In this document: positions 55,148 through 64,000 of the stretch, piece by piece | How the letters are laid out: each line of letters opens with the position of its first letter | Numbering within the stretch: the stretch's first letter is position 1 | Assembly (NCBI RefSeq): GCF_018619475.1 | Contig: NZ_JAHFZG010000008.1 | Coordinates: 84,737-148,736 of the forward strand | DNA length: 64,000 nucleotides | Direction: 5' to 3' | Origin: Rhodomicrobium sp. Az07 | GTDB lineage: Bacteria; Pseudomonadota; Alphaproteobacteria; Rhizobiales; Rhodomicrobiaceae | The notes under the pieces: model-generated | Databases searched by the model: none | What the model saw: the letters and a program-made list of their open reading frames with translations, nothing else | Told to the model about the DNA's origin: nothing | Made by a program: the position numbers and the translations under genes

Positions 55148-55743
55148 GTTGTCCTGTCCCGCCCTATCGATGGAAAAGCGCTCGCTGCCCCTGTGGTCCT
55201 GAACGATCAGTCTTACGAACCGCAAGAGGATACGGGCATGCGTCTCTCTCTAGCAGACGAACTGCAAACATGAGGTAAACGCACGGTAAAAACAGGATAA
55301 ATTCCGCCGGAGGAGCCTTCGTGAGCGTGCGGCAGGGCGGTCTTTCGTCCTGCTTCCGCAGCCTTCGAAGCAGGGCCGATTCTGCGCCGATTCCCTGCCT
55401 CTTGCCAACGATGCAGGCTGCGTTCCTGCGGATTAGGCGAAGACCGCGCCCGTGATGCAACGATTTGAGAGTCCAAAGCCGCACTCCGCGGCGGGGGGAT
55501 CCTGCTGCAAGGGCCCGGCATGGTCGCACGGTTAACGGGTTGGCCGCCTCCTCGGGCTTCGCTTCCGTCGGTGCGAGGAAAAAAGGGCGTGAAGCCAACG
55601 AGGTAGCGGCCGTTTGCGATCTGGTAAGGTTAAGGCAAGGTTGAGGATCGCATTTGTTTCAAGATGAGATAAACGTCGATTGAAAGCTGTTCGGCTGAGG
55701 TGACGGTCGAACGAACGCGTTCTGTTTTTTGAGTTCGGGTGCC
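55148..55743. other. Intergenic region between the SEL1 protein and cpdR
   Basis: About 600 bp separate two divergent genes. It holds both promoters; the T-rich GTTCTGTTTTTTGAGTTCGG lies just before cpdR. No RNA gene was recognised and no open frame looks like a protein. Confidence 0.4.
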
Positions 55744-56103
55744 ATGTTTACAATCTTGCTGGCGGAAGATGACGATTCGATGCGGCGTTTCCTGTCGAAG
55801 GCTCTGGAGCGCGCGGGCTATGAGGTGATCTCCTACGACAACGGTGCTGACGCGCTTGAGGGGCTCAAGGAGAACCGCGTCACGCTCCTGTTGACGGACA
55901 TCGTCATGCCGGAAATGGACGGGATCGAGCTTGCCAAGCGCGGCGCCGAACTTGACCCGGATATGAAGATCATGTTCATCACAGGTTTCGCGGCGGTTGC
56001 GCTTCAACACTACCAGGAGGCGCCCGAGAAGGCGCGGATCCTGTCGAAGCCCATCCATCTGAAGGATCTCGTGCGCGAAGTCGACCGCATGCTGGCCGCC
56101 TGA
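55744..56103 (+). CDS. cpdR: CpdR-type single-domain response regulator
   Basis: This 119-residue receiver closely follows rhizobial CpdR: ILLAEDDDSMRRFLSKALERAGY, phospho-acceptor D52 in LLLTDIVMPEMDGIEL, and MFITGFAAVAL with KARILSKPIHLKDLV. Unphosphorylated CpdR primes the ClpXP protease to degrade cell-cycle regulators; phosphorylation through the CckA-ChpT relay switches it off. ATG 55744 is the family-like start; a TTG is five codons earlier. It is convergent with the site-2 protease gene. Confidence 0.92.
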   Translation: MFTILLAEDDDSMRRFLSKALERAGYEVISYDNGADALEGLKENRVTLLLTDIVMPEMDGIELAKRGAELDPDMKIMFITGFAAVALQHYQEAPEKARILSKPIHLKDLVREVDRMLAA

Positions 56104-56178
56104 GGCATGTATCGACGCCACGCGCGGGCTTCTCGAACAGCGCGTTCGAGCGAACGGTTCCGGCTGCGCTCGAAACGC

Positions 56179-57342
56179 TCAGTTTCCCGAGGTCGCGGGC
56201 TCCGGCGTGGCCGCCTTCCTGGGCAGCGCCAGTTCTTCCCGAAGCGTGACGTAGTTCAGGAAGTCGGTTTCGGACACCGTGCCGAGAAGCGTGGTGCCTT
56301 CGAGCACCGCCAGATGGCGGCAACTGTTGGCTTGCAGTTTGCGCAGAGCCTCGAAGGCGGTCGCTGTGGGCGAAACGACGGTGCCGAAAGTGAACGGCTC
56401 CGCGATGGCCCGGACATAGGTTTCGGGCCATTGCGACTCGGGAATGCGGCGGATCTGCTCGGGGCCGATGAAGCCGAAAGCCCGGTTGCCTTCCGTCACC
56501 ACGACGAATTTGCGGTTCTGCGGGTAGATCGTGTCGCGGACGAGCCGTTCGACGGTGAGATCGGGCGCGACCGTTACGGGGCTTCGCTCCATGAGATCGT
56601 CGACGCGAACGCCGCGCAGGTTTTCCGCCGCATTGGTAACGCCGCGCGCCTGCGCCGCCGCCGCCGCCACGAACAGGCCGATGAGAAGCAGCCATGTGCC
56701 GCCCGTCATGTTGCCGTTCACGATCTGGATGAGGCCGATCACCACGAGGAAGGCGCCGAAGACGGACCCGAACGCCGCCGAGATGCGCGTCGCTCGTCTC
56801 AGATTGCCGGTGCGCCACCAGATGAGAGATCGCATGACGCGACCGCCGTCGAGCGGGAAGGCGGGGGCGAGGTTGAACAGCGCGAGCATCGTATTCGCCA
56901 CAGCTAGAAACGAGAACACGCCTGACAAAGCGGGGAGGTTCGGGCTCGTCGAAAGCATCGCGAGGTAGCAGAATGCCGCGACCGCAACGCTGGCCACGGG
57001 GCCCATGAGCGCCACCCAGAACTCGGCACGTGGCGTTTGCGGCTCCTGCCGGATTTCCGCGACGCCGCCGAAAATGAACAGCGTGATATCGCCGACCGGC
57101 AGGCCGAAGCGGCGCGCGACGGACGCGTGGGCAACCTCGTGGATGACTATGGAGAAGAAAAGCCCCGCCGCCCCCGCGATGCCCATGGCAACGTACATAT
57201 AGGAGTTCTGATGAGGGACCACGCCGGGAAAATACCTCGATGCGAGCGTCAGCACGAGGTAGAAGGCGAGGAAAAACCACGTGACGTCGATGACGACGCG
57301 AAAGCCGAGAAGCGAGAAAAGACTGAACCGGGCCGCGAACAT
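56179..57342 (-). CDS. Site-2 protease family (M50) with two CBS domains
   Basis: This 387-residue intramembrane metalloprotease has the zinc motif H68-E69-x-x-H72 in IHEVAHAS within a membrane helix, the third ligand in PAFPLDGGRVMR, and about six membrane segments. Two CBS domains occupy about residues 245-370 (VDDLMERSPVTVAPDLTVERLV and HLAVLEGTTLLGTVSETDFL). This is the Rip3/SpoIVFB-like group in which CBS domains sense adenine nucleotides and gate cleavage of a membrane substrate. Substrate unknown. Confidence 0.92.
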   Translation of the reverse strand: MFAARFSLFSLLGFRVVIDVTWFFLAFYLVLTLASRYFPGVVPHQNSYMYVAMGIAGAAGLFFSIVIHEVAHASVARRFGLPVGDITLFIFGGVAEIRQEPQTPRAEFWVALMGPVASVAVAAFCYLAMLSTSPNLPALSGVFSFLAVANTMLALFNLAPAFPLDGGRVMRSLIWWRTGNLRRATRISAAFGSVFGAFLVVIGLIQIVNGNMTGGTWLLLIGLFVAAAAAQARGVTNAAENLRGVRVDDLMERSPVTVAPDLTVERLVRDTIYPQNRKFVVVTEGNRAFGFIGPEQIRRIPESQWPETYVRAIAEPFTFGTVVSPTATAFEALRKLQANSCRHLAVLEGTTLLGTVSETDFLNYVTLREELALPRKAATPEPATSGN

Positions 57343-57941
57343 GTGTTCTCCAAAGCGGGGATCGGCGGCGCAGCTTTAACTGCCCGCTTACGATATGTGA
57401 AACGGAGCGCCGCGAAGTTCAAGCGTTTCGAGAGCGCACCCTGTCGCGCACAAGTTTTCGCAGGCGAAGGAAATTGCCGGCCGTTTCGGTGGCGGGGAGC
57501 CTTTACACCGGGAAGGAGCCTTGCCGACACTAATTCGGCATCGTCGTCGCGGCGGCAAAACCCACGGAGCGCGCCGTCCTCCGCGAGACTACGACCTGGA
57601 ACGTCATCAGACCGGAGGCAGCGGCCGAGACTGTTTCAAGGCGACCTCGGACGACGACGAAGCGAAAACCGCACAATGTGGGAGTTGTCCCTGCCGAAAA
57701 CGTGGGGAAGGTGTCGCGAAGCACTTGCGCTCCGCCACGAGGTGACGCTGCCACGCTTCGTAAAGGCTGAGTAGGACAGCCCATGCCGCGACACCGCGTA
57801 AGCGCCGAACGCGCCAGCATCGCGACGTTGAACTTGTCGAAGGTTCAGTCTCCGTTTTGCAGAGGCGACTGAAAAGGTCGCGCGGGACAACGGATTCCTG
57901 CCGGCGCCTCCAAATGATCGGCGGCGCCCTCAAGGCATCTG
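57343..57941. other. 600-bp stretch without a recognisable gene
   Basis: This region lies upstream of the site-2 protease gene and downstream of the carbonic anhydrase gene, both minus strand. Open frames exist in several phases but none has family features, a good ribosome site and consistent codon use. It may be decayed sequence with the protease promoter at its left edge. No RNA gene was recognised. Confidence 0.4.
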
Positions 57942-58523
57942 CTACGCTGCCCGACCGGCTTCCGTCGCCTCCGGAACCTCGATCAGTGCGCCGGTGTGGA
58001 CGTCATAGACGTAGCCGTGAACGGGAATGGCCTTCGGCACGAGGGGATGGCCGCGAATGCGCTTCACGTCCTCGACCACGCTGGCCTTCTGGTCGGAAAT
58101 CGTGAGCCAGTTGATGTACTTGCCTTCATCCGAGCCGGGTCCGTGCCCGTGATCGTGCCAGCCGTGCTCGTCGATGGTCGCGGTTTCGAGGCTGTCTTGC
58201 AGGAGCCCCGACATCACCTCGTTGGTGAACAGCTCCATCCCGCAGTCGCTATGATGTATGACGAACCACTCGCGGGTGCCGAGAAGCTTGCAGGAGATGA
58301 CGAGCGAGCGGATGGCGTCATCGCTCGCGCGCCCGCCAGCGTTGCGGATGACATGCGCGTCGCCCTCGGCAAGCCCGGCATATTTCGCGGGATCGAGCCG
58401 GGCGTCCATGCAGGTCAGGATCGCAAAATGACGGCCCGGAGGCAGCGGCAGGCTGCCTTTGTCACCAAACTCCGCCTGATAAGCGCGATTTGATTCAAGC
58501 ACTTCATCGACGATCTTGCTCAT
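57942..58523 (-). CDS. Beta-class carbonic anhydrase
   Basis: This 193-residue enzyme interconverts CO2 and bicarbonate. Zinc ligands are C38 in [10 protein letters not shown] (with the D40-x-R42 dyad), H91 and C94 in IHHSDCGM. The length and the GKYINWLTI...[15 protein letters not shown] segment fit the short soluble beta-CA clade. ATG 58523 has GGAGG 5 bases upstream, which decides it against the in-frame start at 58568. Confidence 0.92.
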   Translation of the reverse strand: MSKIVDEVLESNRAYQAEFGDKGSLPLPPGRHFAILTCMDARLDPAKYAGLAEGDAHVIRNAGGRASDDAIRSLVISCKLLGTREWFVIHHSDCGMELFTNEVMSGLLQDSLETATIDEHGWHDHGHGPGSDEGKYINWLTISDQKASVVEDVKRIRGHPLVPKAIPVHGYVYDVHTGALIEVPEATEAGRAA

Positions 58524-58883
58524 CTGGTCCTCCGTGATGATCCCTGCGAACGCAGCCGACCTCGCCATGTTCCCACCGCCGCGACTGGTGTACTCCGGTC
58601 TCGAACGAACTGGAAAGACATGTGCAAATTTTCAACAGGAAGTTGAAAAACGCGGAGAGATGTTGCGCATTTGGATAAAATCGTCTAGGGCTCGAGTGGA
58701 GCGAATTTGGCGTTTGATGCCCCGTTGCGCGAGTTCTCGCTCGAATGTCAAATTCAAAAACCTCACCAGATATGTTGCTGGTGGTGCGTTGCGTTCCGAA
58801 TTTGCTTGTGGGTATGCAGCAAACGGATTCAACAAGGCGGAGTCTGTAATTAGTTCGACAGTAATAGTGGAAGGAATTGTGCC
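58524..58883. promoter_or_regulatory. AT-richer upstream region of the UDP-xylose synthase gene
   Basis: This 360-bp divergent region between the carbonic anhydrase and uxs genes is AT-richer than its neighbours from about 58620. It carries a perfect inverted repeat (58629-58649) and presumably the uxs promoter. An AT-rich exopolysaccharide promoter is a plausible MucR target; this is inference. Confidence 0.45.
58629..58649. repeat. Inverted repeat upstream of the polysaccharide genes
   Basis: TTTTCAAC (58629-58636) and GTTGAAAA (58642-58649) are perfect 8-bp arms around AGGAA. The symmetry and AT content suggest a regulator-binding site. Confidence 0.5.
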
Positions 58884-59879
58884 ATGGGTAGCAAGACTAT
58901 TCTCGTTACTGGAGGGGCCGGTTTTCTTGGCTCCCATCTCTGTGACCGTCTGCTCGCCGATGGGCACGACGTCCTGTGCCTCGACAATTTCTTCACCGGC
59001 GCCAAGCGAAACATTGAACATCTCATAGGCCATCCGCGGTTCGAGCTTATACGCCACGACGTAACCTTCCCGCTCTACGTCGAGGTGGACGAGATCTATA
59101 ATCTTGCGTGCCCCGCCTCCCCCATCCATTACCAGCACGACCCCGTTCAGACGACAAAGACGAGCGTGCATGGCGCGATCAACATGCTGGGCCTTGCGAA
59201 ACGCTTGAAGTGCCGGATCTTTCAGGCTTCCACATCGGAGGTTTACGGGGATCCTGCCGTGCATCCCCAGACCGAGGATTATTGGGGTAACGTCAATCCG
59301 ATCGGCTCGCGCTCCTGCTACGATGAAGGGAAGCGGTGCGCCGAGACCCTGTTTTTCGATTACAATCGGCAGCATAAGCTTGAGATCAAGGTGGCTCGCA
59401 TCTTCAATACCTACGGGCCGCGCATGCATCCAAACGACGGGCGCGTCGTGTCGAATTTCATAGTGCAGGCGTTGAAGGGCGATCCGATCAGCATTTACGG
59501 CGATGGCAGCCAGACGCGTTCTTTCTGCTATGTGGACGATCTGATCGAGGGCTTTGTGAAACTCATGACCAGCCCAGCCGGTATAACGGGGCCGATCAAT
59601 CTCGGTAATCCGGGTGAATTTACCATCCGTGAATTGGCGGAAATGACGCTGGAGATGACCGGCTCAAAGTCTAAACTGGTCTTCCGACCGCTGCCGGAAG
59701 ACGACCCCAAGCAACGACAGCCGAGCATAACGCGCGCGCGCGACTTGCTGGACTGGCACCCCGAAATTCCGCTTCGGGAGGGCCTTCGGCATACAATCAA
59801 TTACTTCGACCTGCTATTGTCAGACCGCTCCAACGAGTGGCAGTCCCCTTCTTCCGGTATGGCCGGCCGCGTGGCTTGA
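58884..59879 (+). CDS. uxs: UDP-glucuronate decarboxylase (UDP-xylose synthase)
   Basis: This 331-residue extended SDR enzyme converts UDP-glucuronate to UDP-xylose. It has the NAD motif [16 protein letters not shown], the family hallmarks [32 protein letters not shown] and the active-site Y-D-E-G-K in [16 protein letters not shown], then [22 protein letters not shown] and [23 protein letters not shown] precedes the ATG. It heads a polysaccharide segment, pointing to a xylose-containing extracellular glycan. Confidence 0.95.
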   Translation: MGSKTILVTGGAGFLGSHLCDRLLADGHDVLCLDNFFTGAKRNIEHLIGHPRFELIRHDVTFPLYVEVDEIYNLACPASPIHYQHDPVQTTKTSVHGAINMLGLAKRLKCRIFQASTSEVYGDPAVHPQTEDYWGNVNPIGSRSCYDEGKRCAETLFFDYNRQHKLEIKVARIFNTYGPRMHPNDGRVVSNFIVQALKGDPISIYGDGSQTRSFCYVDDLIEGFVKLMTSPAGITGPINLGNPGEFTIRELAEMTLEMTGSKSKLVFRPLPEDDPKQRQPSITRARDLLDWHPEIPLREGLRHTINYFDLLLSDRSNEWQSPSSGMAGRVA

Positions 59880-59926
59880 CAGGCGGCCAGTCTTGATGTC
59901 GCCGCAGTGCCTATGGAGTTGATCCA

Positions 59927-61270
59927 TTGACAAGACAGCTATCGGATCTATCGTTCAGGCGACTTCCCTTTGCCCCGATCTATGCTGCGGATTACGCTCA
60001 CCGGGCGGGATTATCAAGAACAATTCCCTTGTCGATGGCGCGTCAGGATGCAAGGGAAACCTTCCCGTATCCCCTGCTATTTTGTATTTATGCAGTGATA
60101 ACGGCATTCTATGCTGCCGGGATTTACGACGGAGAACTAAGCAAGAAAATAACTTTGATAAAGTGGTTGTCTTTAGTGCCCCTTATCATTCTGTTGTTTT
60201 GGTATAGAAGAAATATGCGAAACCTGACTGGCAGTGCGTTTCTGTTTGTTGCGTTACTATGCGCGATCTCGGCGAGCGTTTTAACCAGCCTGAATGTCTC
60301 CTTGAGTGCGGCGACTTTAGTGAGTGTCGCATTTGTCTTGATCGCTGGCTATTTATTGGCAGAACATTTAGCCAACACAAATTGTCAGAGACAGTTTTTC
60401 GTCATCTTTGCGAACGTTGGCCGCGTTGTCATTGTTTCATCAGCCATTATGTGGGCACTCGGCATCAATCTCGGACGCGCCGCGCCGCGTTTTTCGGGCT
60501 GGACAGATAATCCCAATACCCTCGGTCCGGAAATCGCCCCCTGCCTGATCATCATGATCGCTGGCGTGTTCCAAGGTCGTCGCAGTTCGTTCTTCTGGAA
60601 CGCTCCGTTTATTGCAGTTGGTGCTTTTGTACTCCTGCAGACAGAGTCTCGCGCATCCATTTTGTGGGTTTTGGCATCAACGGCTACATTCGTAGTGATC
60701 AAGTTCGGATTTTTCCGAAGCACCGTAATGGCGATATTCGCTTCATGCATCTGGGTCGGTTGGGGCGACGAAATACGCAATCAATCTCTTGCACTCCTCA
60801 ACAGGAATCCGGATCCGTTTGCCGCAAATGATTTGTTGAGCGGACGTTCCGAGGTTTGGGCTCTTGCATACGACCTGATTCCTCAAAGTCCATTTCTCGG
60901 CTTTGGCTTAGGAAGCTCGAAACTACTGACCGAGAGTTACCAGTGGGTCTTTATCGAGCATCAGGGCGAGCATTTCCACAATTCCTATCTGACGGTTCTT
61001 GTTGAAACCGGTATAGTCGGCTTCTTTGCGCTCTTGGCAATTTTGACGACCGCCTTTCTGAGAGGAGCACAGAGAGCACATCGTGATAAACTGCGGCCTG
61101 ATTGGGCTACAGCCTCTCTTCCATTTGTTATGCTGTCGGGTGCTCTCTTTCATGCAATGTTCGAAACATGGCTTCTCTCCGCAGGGAACGTTAATTCTCT
61201 GTTACTGTGGGTTTGCCTTGCTTTATTGTGTGCAAGGGCTCCTTCAATGGCCCGACAAGTGCGCCGATGA
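59927..61270 (+). CDS. O-antigen ligase/Wzy-like polymerase family membrane protein
   Basis: This 447-residue protein has 10-12 membrane segments and the Wzy_C pattern: QTESRASILWVLAS, a large periplasmic loop with LLSGRSEVWALAYDLIPQSPFLGFGLGSS and EHFHNSYLTVLVETGIVGF. Family members either join repeat units into a chain or ligate polysaccharide to lipid A core. The best start is TTG 59927 with GGAG about 9 bases upstream; the next ATG (60038) lacks a ribosome site. It is 47 bp after uxs, so probably in one operon. It is less GC-rich than its neighbours, common for polysaccharide loci that move between strains. Confidence 0.85.
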   Translation: MTRQLSDLSFRRLPFAPIYAADYAHRAGLSRTIPLSMARQDARETFPYPLLFCIYAVITAFYAAGIYDGELSKKITLIKWLSLVPLIILLFWYRRNMRNLTGSAFLFVALLCAISASVLTSLNVSLSAATLVSVAFVLIAGYLLAEHLANTNCQRQFFVIFANVGRVVIVSSAIMWALGINLGRAAPRFSGWTDNPNTLGPEIAPCLIIMIAGVFQGRRSSFFWNAPFIAVGAFVLLQTESRASILWVLASTATFVVIKFGFFRSTVMAIFASCIWVGWGDEIRNQSLALLNRNPDPFAANDLLSGRSEVWALAYDLIPQSPFLGFGLGSSKLLTESYQWVFIEHQGEHFHNSYLTVLVETGIVGFFALLAILTTAFLRGAQRAHRDKLRPDWATASLPFVMLSGALFHAMFETWLLSAGNVNSLLLWVCLALLCARAPSMARQVRR

Positions 61271-61312
61271 TGCGAGGCTTGTTCAGTTCTATTCGACTAA
61301 TACGTACAGGAC

Positions 61313-62446
61313 ATGGTCGCAATAAAGATTGATCGTGGCGAGGGAGCCTTGAAGGTATTTTTGGCTGGAACAAGTTTTCACCACAGCTACGGTGGACCGG
61401 CGTTTTCCGTTTCTCGGTTGAGCTCTGCCCTCGCCGGTGCAGGCATCAATATCGGAGTTTGGGCACCAGACGGTTCGGCTGTGACGACGCGGTTGATAGC
61501 CGAAGGCTTACCGATGCTGCGTCGCTTTGGAGGAAGTCTGGAAATCGCCCTTGAGAACTTCGGACGACCCGACATTTTACATGACAACGGTATCTGGTTG
61601 CCTAGCAATCACCGCGCGGCTGTGCTGGCGGACACGGCTGAGATTCCCCGCATTGTGAGTCTGCGCGGAATGCTGGAGCCCTGGGCACTTCGGCACAAGC
61701 GCATCAAGAAGGCAATCGCATGGTCCCTTTATCAGCGTCGGGATCTGAAATCGGCAGCTCTGCTCCACGCAACCGCCGATAGTGAATGTAATCACATCGG
61801 TGCTTTGAATCTTCGCCGTCCCATCGCCGTCATCCCGAATGGGACAGACCTCCCCGACGAACAGGAACTGCGGCGTCAAAATCACGATCGGGCACCTCGT
61901 ACAGCCCTTTTTTTGAGCCGGATTCATCCGAAGAAAGGCTTACCCATGCTGGTCGACGCCTGGGCGAGACTGCGGCCGTCCGATTGGATGTTACGGATAG
62001 CCGGACCCGATGAAGGGGGGCACCGTGCCGAGGTCGAGGCGCTCGTCACATCGGCAGGCATTGCCGATGTGGTTCAGTTTTCGGGGGAACTGAGTGGCAG
62101 GGAAAAGACAGCCGCGTATGCGTCGGCCGATTTGTTCATCCTGCCCACACATTCCGAGAATTTCGGCATGGTTGTCGCGGAGGCTCTTGCACATGAGGTG
62201 CCCGTGGTCACGACAAGCGGGGCGCCCTGGCAGACGCTGGTGGATCATGCGTGCGGATGGTGGGTTCCTCCAACCGCCGAAGGAATCGCAGAAGGCCTCC
62301 ATCAGGCGCTGTCCTGTCCGCCCGATACGTTGCGAGACATGGGACGCAGAGGGAGAATTCTTGTCGCTGCACAATACGGGTGGGACGGGATTGCCCTGCG
62401 TTTTCTGGCGACCTATGAGGCTGTTATGGCCTCGAGGCGGTCGTGA
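61313..62446 (+). CDS. GT-B glycosyltransferase (family 4-like)
   Basis: This 377-residue glycosyltransferase has an N-terminal acceptor domain (VFLAGTSFHHSYGGPAFSVSRL) and the C-terminal nucleotide-sugar domain with LFLSRIHPKKGLPMLVDAWARL, SADLFILPTHSENFGMVVAEALAHEVPVV (E-x7-E motif) and a final helix. It adds a sugar to a lipid-linked oligosaccharide in the cytoplasm. ATG 61313 is 42 bp after the Wzy-like gene; a TTG at about 61349 is an alternative start. Confidence 0.9.
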   Translation: MVAIKIDRGEGALKVFLAGTSFHHSYGGPAFSVSRLSSALAGAGINIGVWAPDGSAVTTRLIAEGLPMLRRFGGSLEIALENFGRPDILHDNGIWLPSNHRAAVLADTAEIPRIVSLRGMLEPWALRHKRIKKAIAWSLYQRRDLKSAALLHATADSECNHIGALNLRRPIAVIPNGTDLPDEQELRRQNHDRAPRTALFLSRIHPKKGLPMLVDAWARLRPSDWMLRIAGPDEGGHRAEVEALVTSAGIADVVQFSGELSGREKTAAYASADLFILPTHSENFGMVVAEALAHEVPVVTTSGAPWQTLVDHACGWWVPPTAEGIAEGLHQALSCPPDTLRDMGRRGRILVAAQYGWDGIALRFLATYEAVMASRRS

Positions 62447-62658
62447 TGCGGGCAAAGCAAAAGCATGCGCCGCCGCCGAGACGTCGAGCGCGGCAGAAGC
62501 GTAGAGGGACAGTCTGTTGCGCGAGGGGGACGACGAAAATCGCGCTCGTGATCAATTCTAATGGCTCTGGCGCATACCGCATAACATCGCGGTCTGTTCA
62601 GCACCGCTCGCGTCATAACTCGTCAATTGCTTTACAGGAATTATTCCGGAGCACTCAA

Positions 62659-63676
62659 TGAGACGATTCAACTTGACCCGGATCCGCATATCGCGGGCGT
62701 CGCGTTTGCGCTCGCACCGTTACTGTCATGGAGTTTTCATTGCGCGCCATGCTCGGGCTGGGATCTCCGATACTCACAATGCCTGATCGCGACGAGGCCG
62801 CCGGAGGCTTCGGCTACATTTCCGCCCCGAACCAGGATGTCCGTCGCTTCTTCGCGCGCAACAAGATCAATCGCTTTTCCATGCGGTCCGACGAAATAGA
62901 AGCGCAAAAGGCGCCCGATCACACGCGGATCTTGTTCATCGGCGATTCCGTTACTTACGGGACGACCTATATCGATCAAACGCGCATTTTTACTACTCTG
63001 GTGGCAAACCGCGCCTCAGAGCGGATCGGCAACCCAGTCGAGATACTGAATGCCTCCGCCGGGGGTTGGGCTCCTGAAAATGAGGTCGGCTTTCTCCTGA
63101 GCAAAGGCACCTTCGAATCCGATCTTGTCCTGATCGTTCTGAATACTGCCGATCTCAACAGCCCTTTAGCAGATTCATCCCGCATGCCGGGATGCCCACC
63201 GAAAAACCTTCAACTGCGCTTGGCGAAGTCTACGCGAGGTATCTGGCTCCCCGGCTTTTTGGAGTCCGTGGCGTGGCAGCAGACCCCGGAGCTATCTCTC
63301 GGCAGGCAGGTGACATCGTCGACGAAGTTGCAGTGACACTCGCCACACTGGAAAGAGGGCGTGCTTACGCGCTTGCTCACAAAGCAAGGTTCGGTATTGT
63401 TTACGTTCCGTCGAGAAGCAAGGATCGGGACGGAGACGACTATCGGAGCGGAAAGGAACTTCTCGCAAAATGGGCGACTTCCCGTAGCGTCCCCTTTATT
63501 GATCTGACCGATGACTTTACGGATCACGCCAATGATACTCTCTATCTTGAGAAAGAGGCAGCCAGATTCACCTGAGCAAGGCGGGACATGAAGTTGTGGC
63601 GACGCGGCTTCTGAATGAGTTGCCTTCGCTTCGTAACGAGAACACGCAGCCATTGAGCCTGCAATTCCGGCATTGA
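62659..63676 (+). pseudogene. SGNH/GDSL-type hydrolase, broken by several frameshifts
   Basis: Sequence similarity moves between frames. An N-terminal anchor is spread over two frames (MRRFNLTRI from 62659, then IAGVAFALAPLLSW). The main body (62728 onward) has LRAMLGLGSPILTMPD, ILFIGDSVTYGTTYID (the GDS block) and NASAGGWAPENEVGFLL. Near 63190 the frame shifts to a segment from 63192 (STALGEVYARYLAPRLFG ... VPFIDLTDDFTDH), and near 63570 shifts again to HLSKAGHEVVATRLLNEL, the block with the catalytic histidine. The fragments are in order and together make a complete SGNH protein, so the gene decayed in place. Such hydrolases often acetylate or de-acetylate polysaccharides. Confidence 0.8.
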
Positions 63677-63691
63677 TCCGGTTCTGACATA

Positions 63692-63851
63692 TGTCAACCG
63701 ACATCCGGAACTGCCCGGTTGCGACACGAAGAACTGCCCCGACATTGATCAGTCCTTTTTGTGAGGCTGCAGAAGACCGCTGCGACGTTTTTCCTTGAGG
63801 CGATAGCTGTCGCCGCAGATGGTGATGACGTGGCTGTGATGGGCAAGCGGG
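63692..63851 (-). mobile_element. istB: IS21-family remnant: terminal repeat and 3' end of istB
   Basis: The element end begins TGTCAACCGACATCCGGAAC, with the TGT start and repeated CGGNACTGCCC-like units seen near IS21 ends. On the minus strand the sequence upstream of the stop at 63749 encodes AHHSHVITICGDSYRLKEKRR..., the C-terminus of an IstB ATP-binding protein. The rest is cut off at about 63851 where the IS5-type sequence starts. Confidence 0.7.
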
Positions 63852-63922
63852 CTAGGTCACCGACTCGTAAGCCCGCAGCCAGATCCGCTCTAGGTCACCG
63901 ACTCGTAAGCCCGCAGCCAGAT
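63852..63922. repeat. 33-bp direct repeat at the IS21/IS5 junction
   Basis: The 33-bp unit beginning CTAGGTCACCGACTCG occurs at 63852-63884 and again at 63890-63922, separated by CCGCT. The unit is the 3' end of the IS5-type transposase gene, so the extra copy is a local duplication of the gene end. Confidence 0.85.
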
Positions 63923-64000
63923 ACGGACTGACGCAAGCTTGACGGATGCGAGGAAATTGTCGTCGCGCTTGTCGTAGCGGGTTGCGACGGCTCGGAAGTG
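63890..64000 (-). CDS. IS5-family transposase, C-terminal part, running off the window
   Basis: On the minus strand the last 36 codons before the stop at 63890 read HFRAVATRYDKRDDNFLASV then KLASVRIWLRAYESVT, the familiar C-terminus of IS5-family transposases. The 5' part is beyond the window edge, so intactness cannot be judged. It sits inside the IS21-type istB remnant, a nested insertion. Confidence 0.78.
   Translation of the reverse strand, partial: HFRAVATRYDKRDDNFLASVKLASVRIWLRAYESVT

Noticed and set aside
55226..55743. Structured RNA gene (RNase P, tmRNA or SRP) in the gap before cpdR
   Set aside because: None of the conserved core sequences of these RNAs was found.
57343..57941. Several overlapping open frames between the site-2 protease and carbonic anhydrase genes
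   Set aside because: No ribosome sites, no family resemblance and conflicting frames; treated as noncoding.
58632..59429. 265-codon minus-strand frame over the 5' half of uxs
   Set aside because: It lies opposite a full-length, motif-complete UDP-xylose synthase.

Overview
The window is about 64 kb of GC-rich, tightly packed DNA from an alphaproteobacterium, most likely a member of the Hyphomicrobiales (Rhizobiales). The inference rests on a CpdR-type response regulator, a MucR/Ros-type regulator, a BdhA-like 3-hydroxybutyrate dehydrogenase, a Tat-exported OpgD-like protein and frequent ATGA/GTGA gene overlaps. No rRNA, tRNA or CRISPR array was seen. Most of the window is ordinary chromosome; two places show mobile DNA.

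Layout. 1-5.5 kb: a stand-alone receiver, a multi-PAS hybrid histidine kinase and a periplasmic glucan protein. 5.5-15.4 kb: cell envelope genes (PBP1C, a giant alpha-2-macroglobulin, a small secreted protein, lipid II flippase MurJ). 15.4-21.4 kb: a TetR regulator divergent from an alpha/beta hydrolase, a UbiH-type hydroxylase, acyl-CoA thioesterase II and a PxpB-PxpC pair. 21.4-25.9 kb: MucR, a PAS protein, a MoeB/ThiF enzyme, Dps and a YafK-type L,D-transpeptidase. 25.9-33.7 kb: an RND efflux adaptor/pump pair, small membrane and secreted proteins, O-acetylhomoserine sulfhydrylase and an acetyltransferase. 33.8-36.7 kb: a three-gene type III polyketide operon (synthase, methyltransferase, FAD enzyme). 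36.9-40 kb: lytic transglycosylase, BdhA and an amino-acid-type solute-binding protein.

40.07-45.98 kb is the most informative stretch. A family 2 glycosyltransferase gene (643 codons when rejoined) is split by a 3,971-bp element with perfect 26-bp terminal inverted repeats and an 8-bp target duplication (GATTATCC). The element encodes an IS1595/ISXO2-type transposase and four passengers: a membrane protein, a small DUF6471-like putative regulator, a KilA-N protein and a coiled-coil/winged-helix-like protein. The transposase and the DUF6471-like gene diverge from overlapping sigma70-like promoters studded with TGTCA half-sites, which suggests self-control of transposition.

46.1-51.1 kb holds a two-gene unit (winged-helix-like protein plus a 1,016-residue protein with two P-loops, HerA/VirB4-like at its C-terminus), then a PdeM-type phosphoesterase whose metal-binding motifs are almost all replaced. 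51.2-58.5 kb: a TIGR02186/TauE pair, a long coiled-coil/TM/SEL1 protein, CpdR, a site-2 protease with CBS domains and a beta-carbonic anhydrase. 58.9-64 kb: an extracellular polysaccharide segment (UDP-xylose synthase, Wzy/O-antigen-ligase-like protein, glycosyltransferase) that runs into a multiply frameshifted SGNH hydrolase pseudogene and then IS21- and IS5-type remnants. Polysaccharide genes are thus damaged at two separate places in this window.
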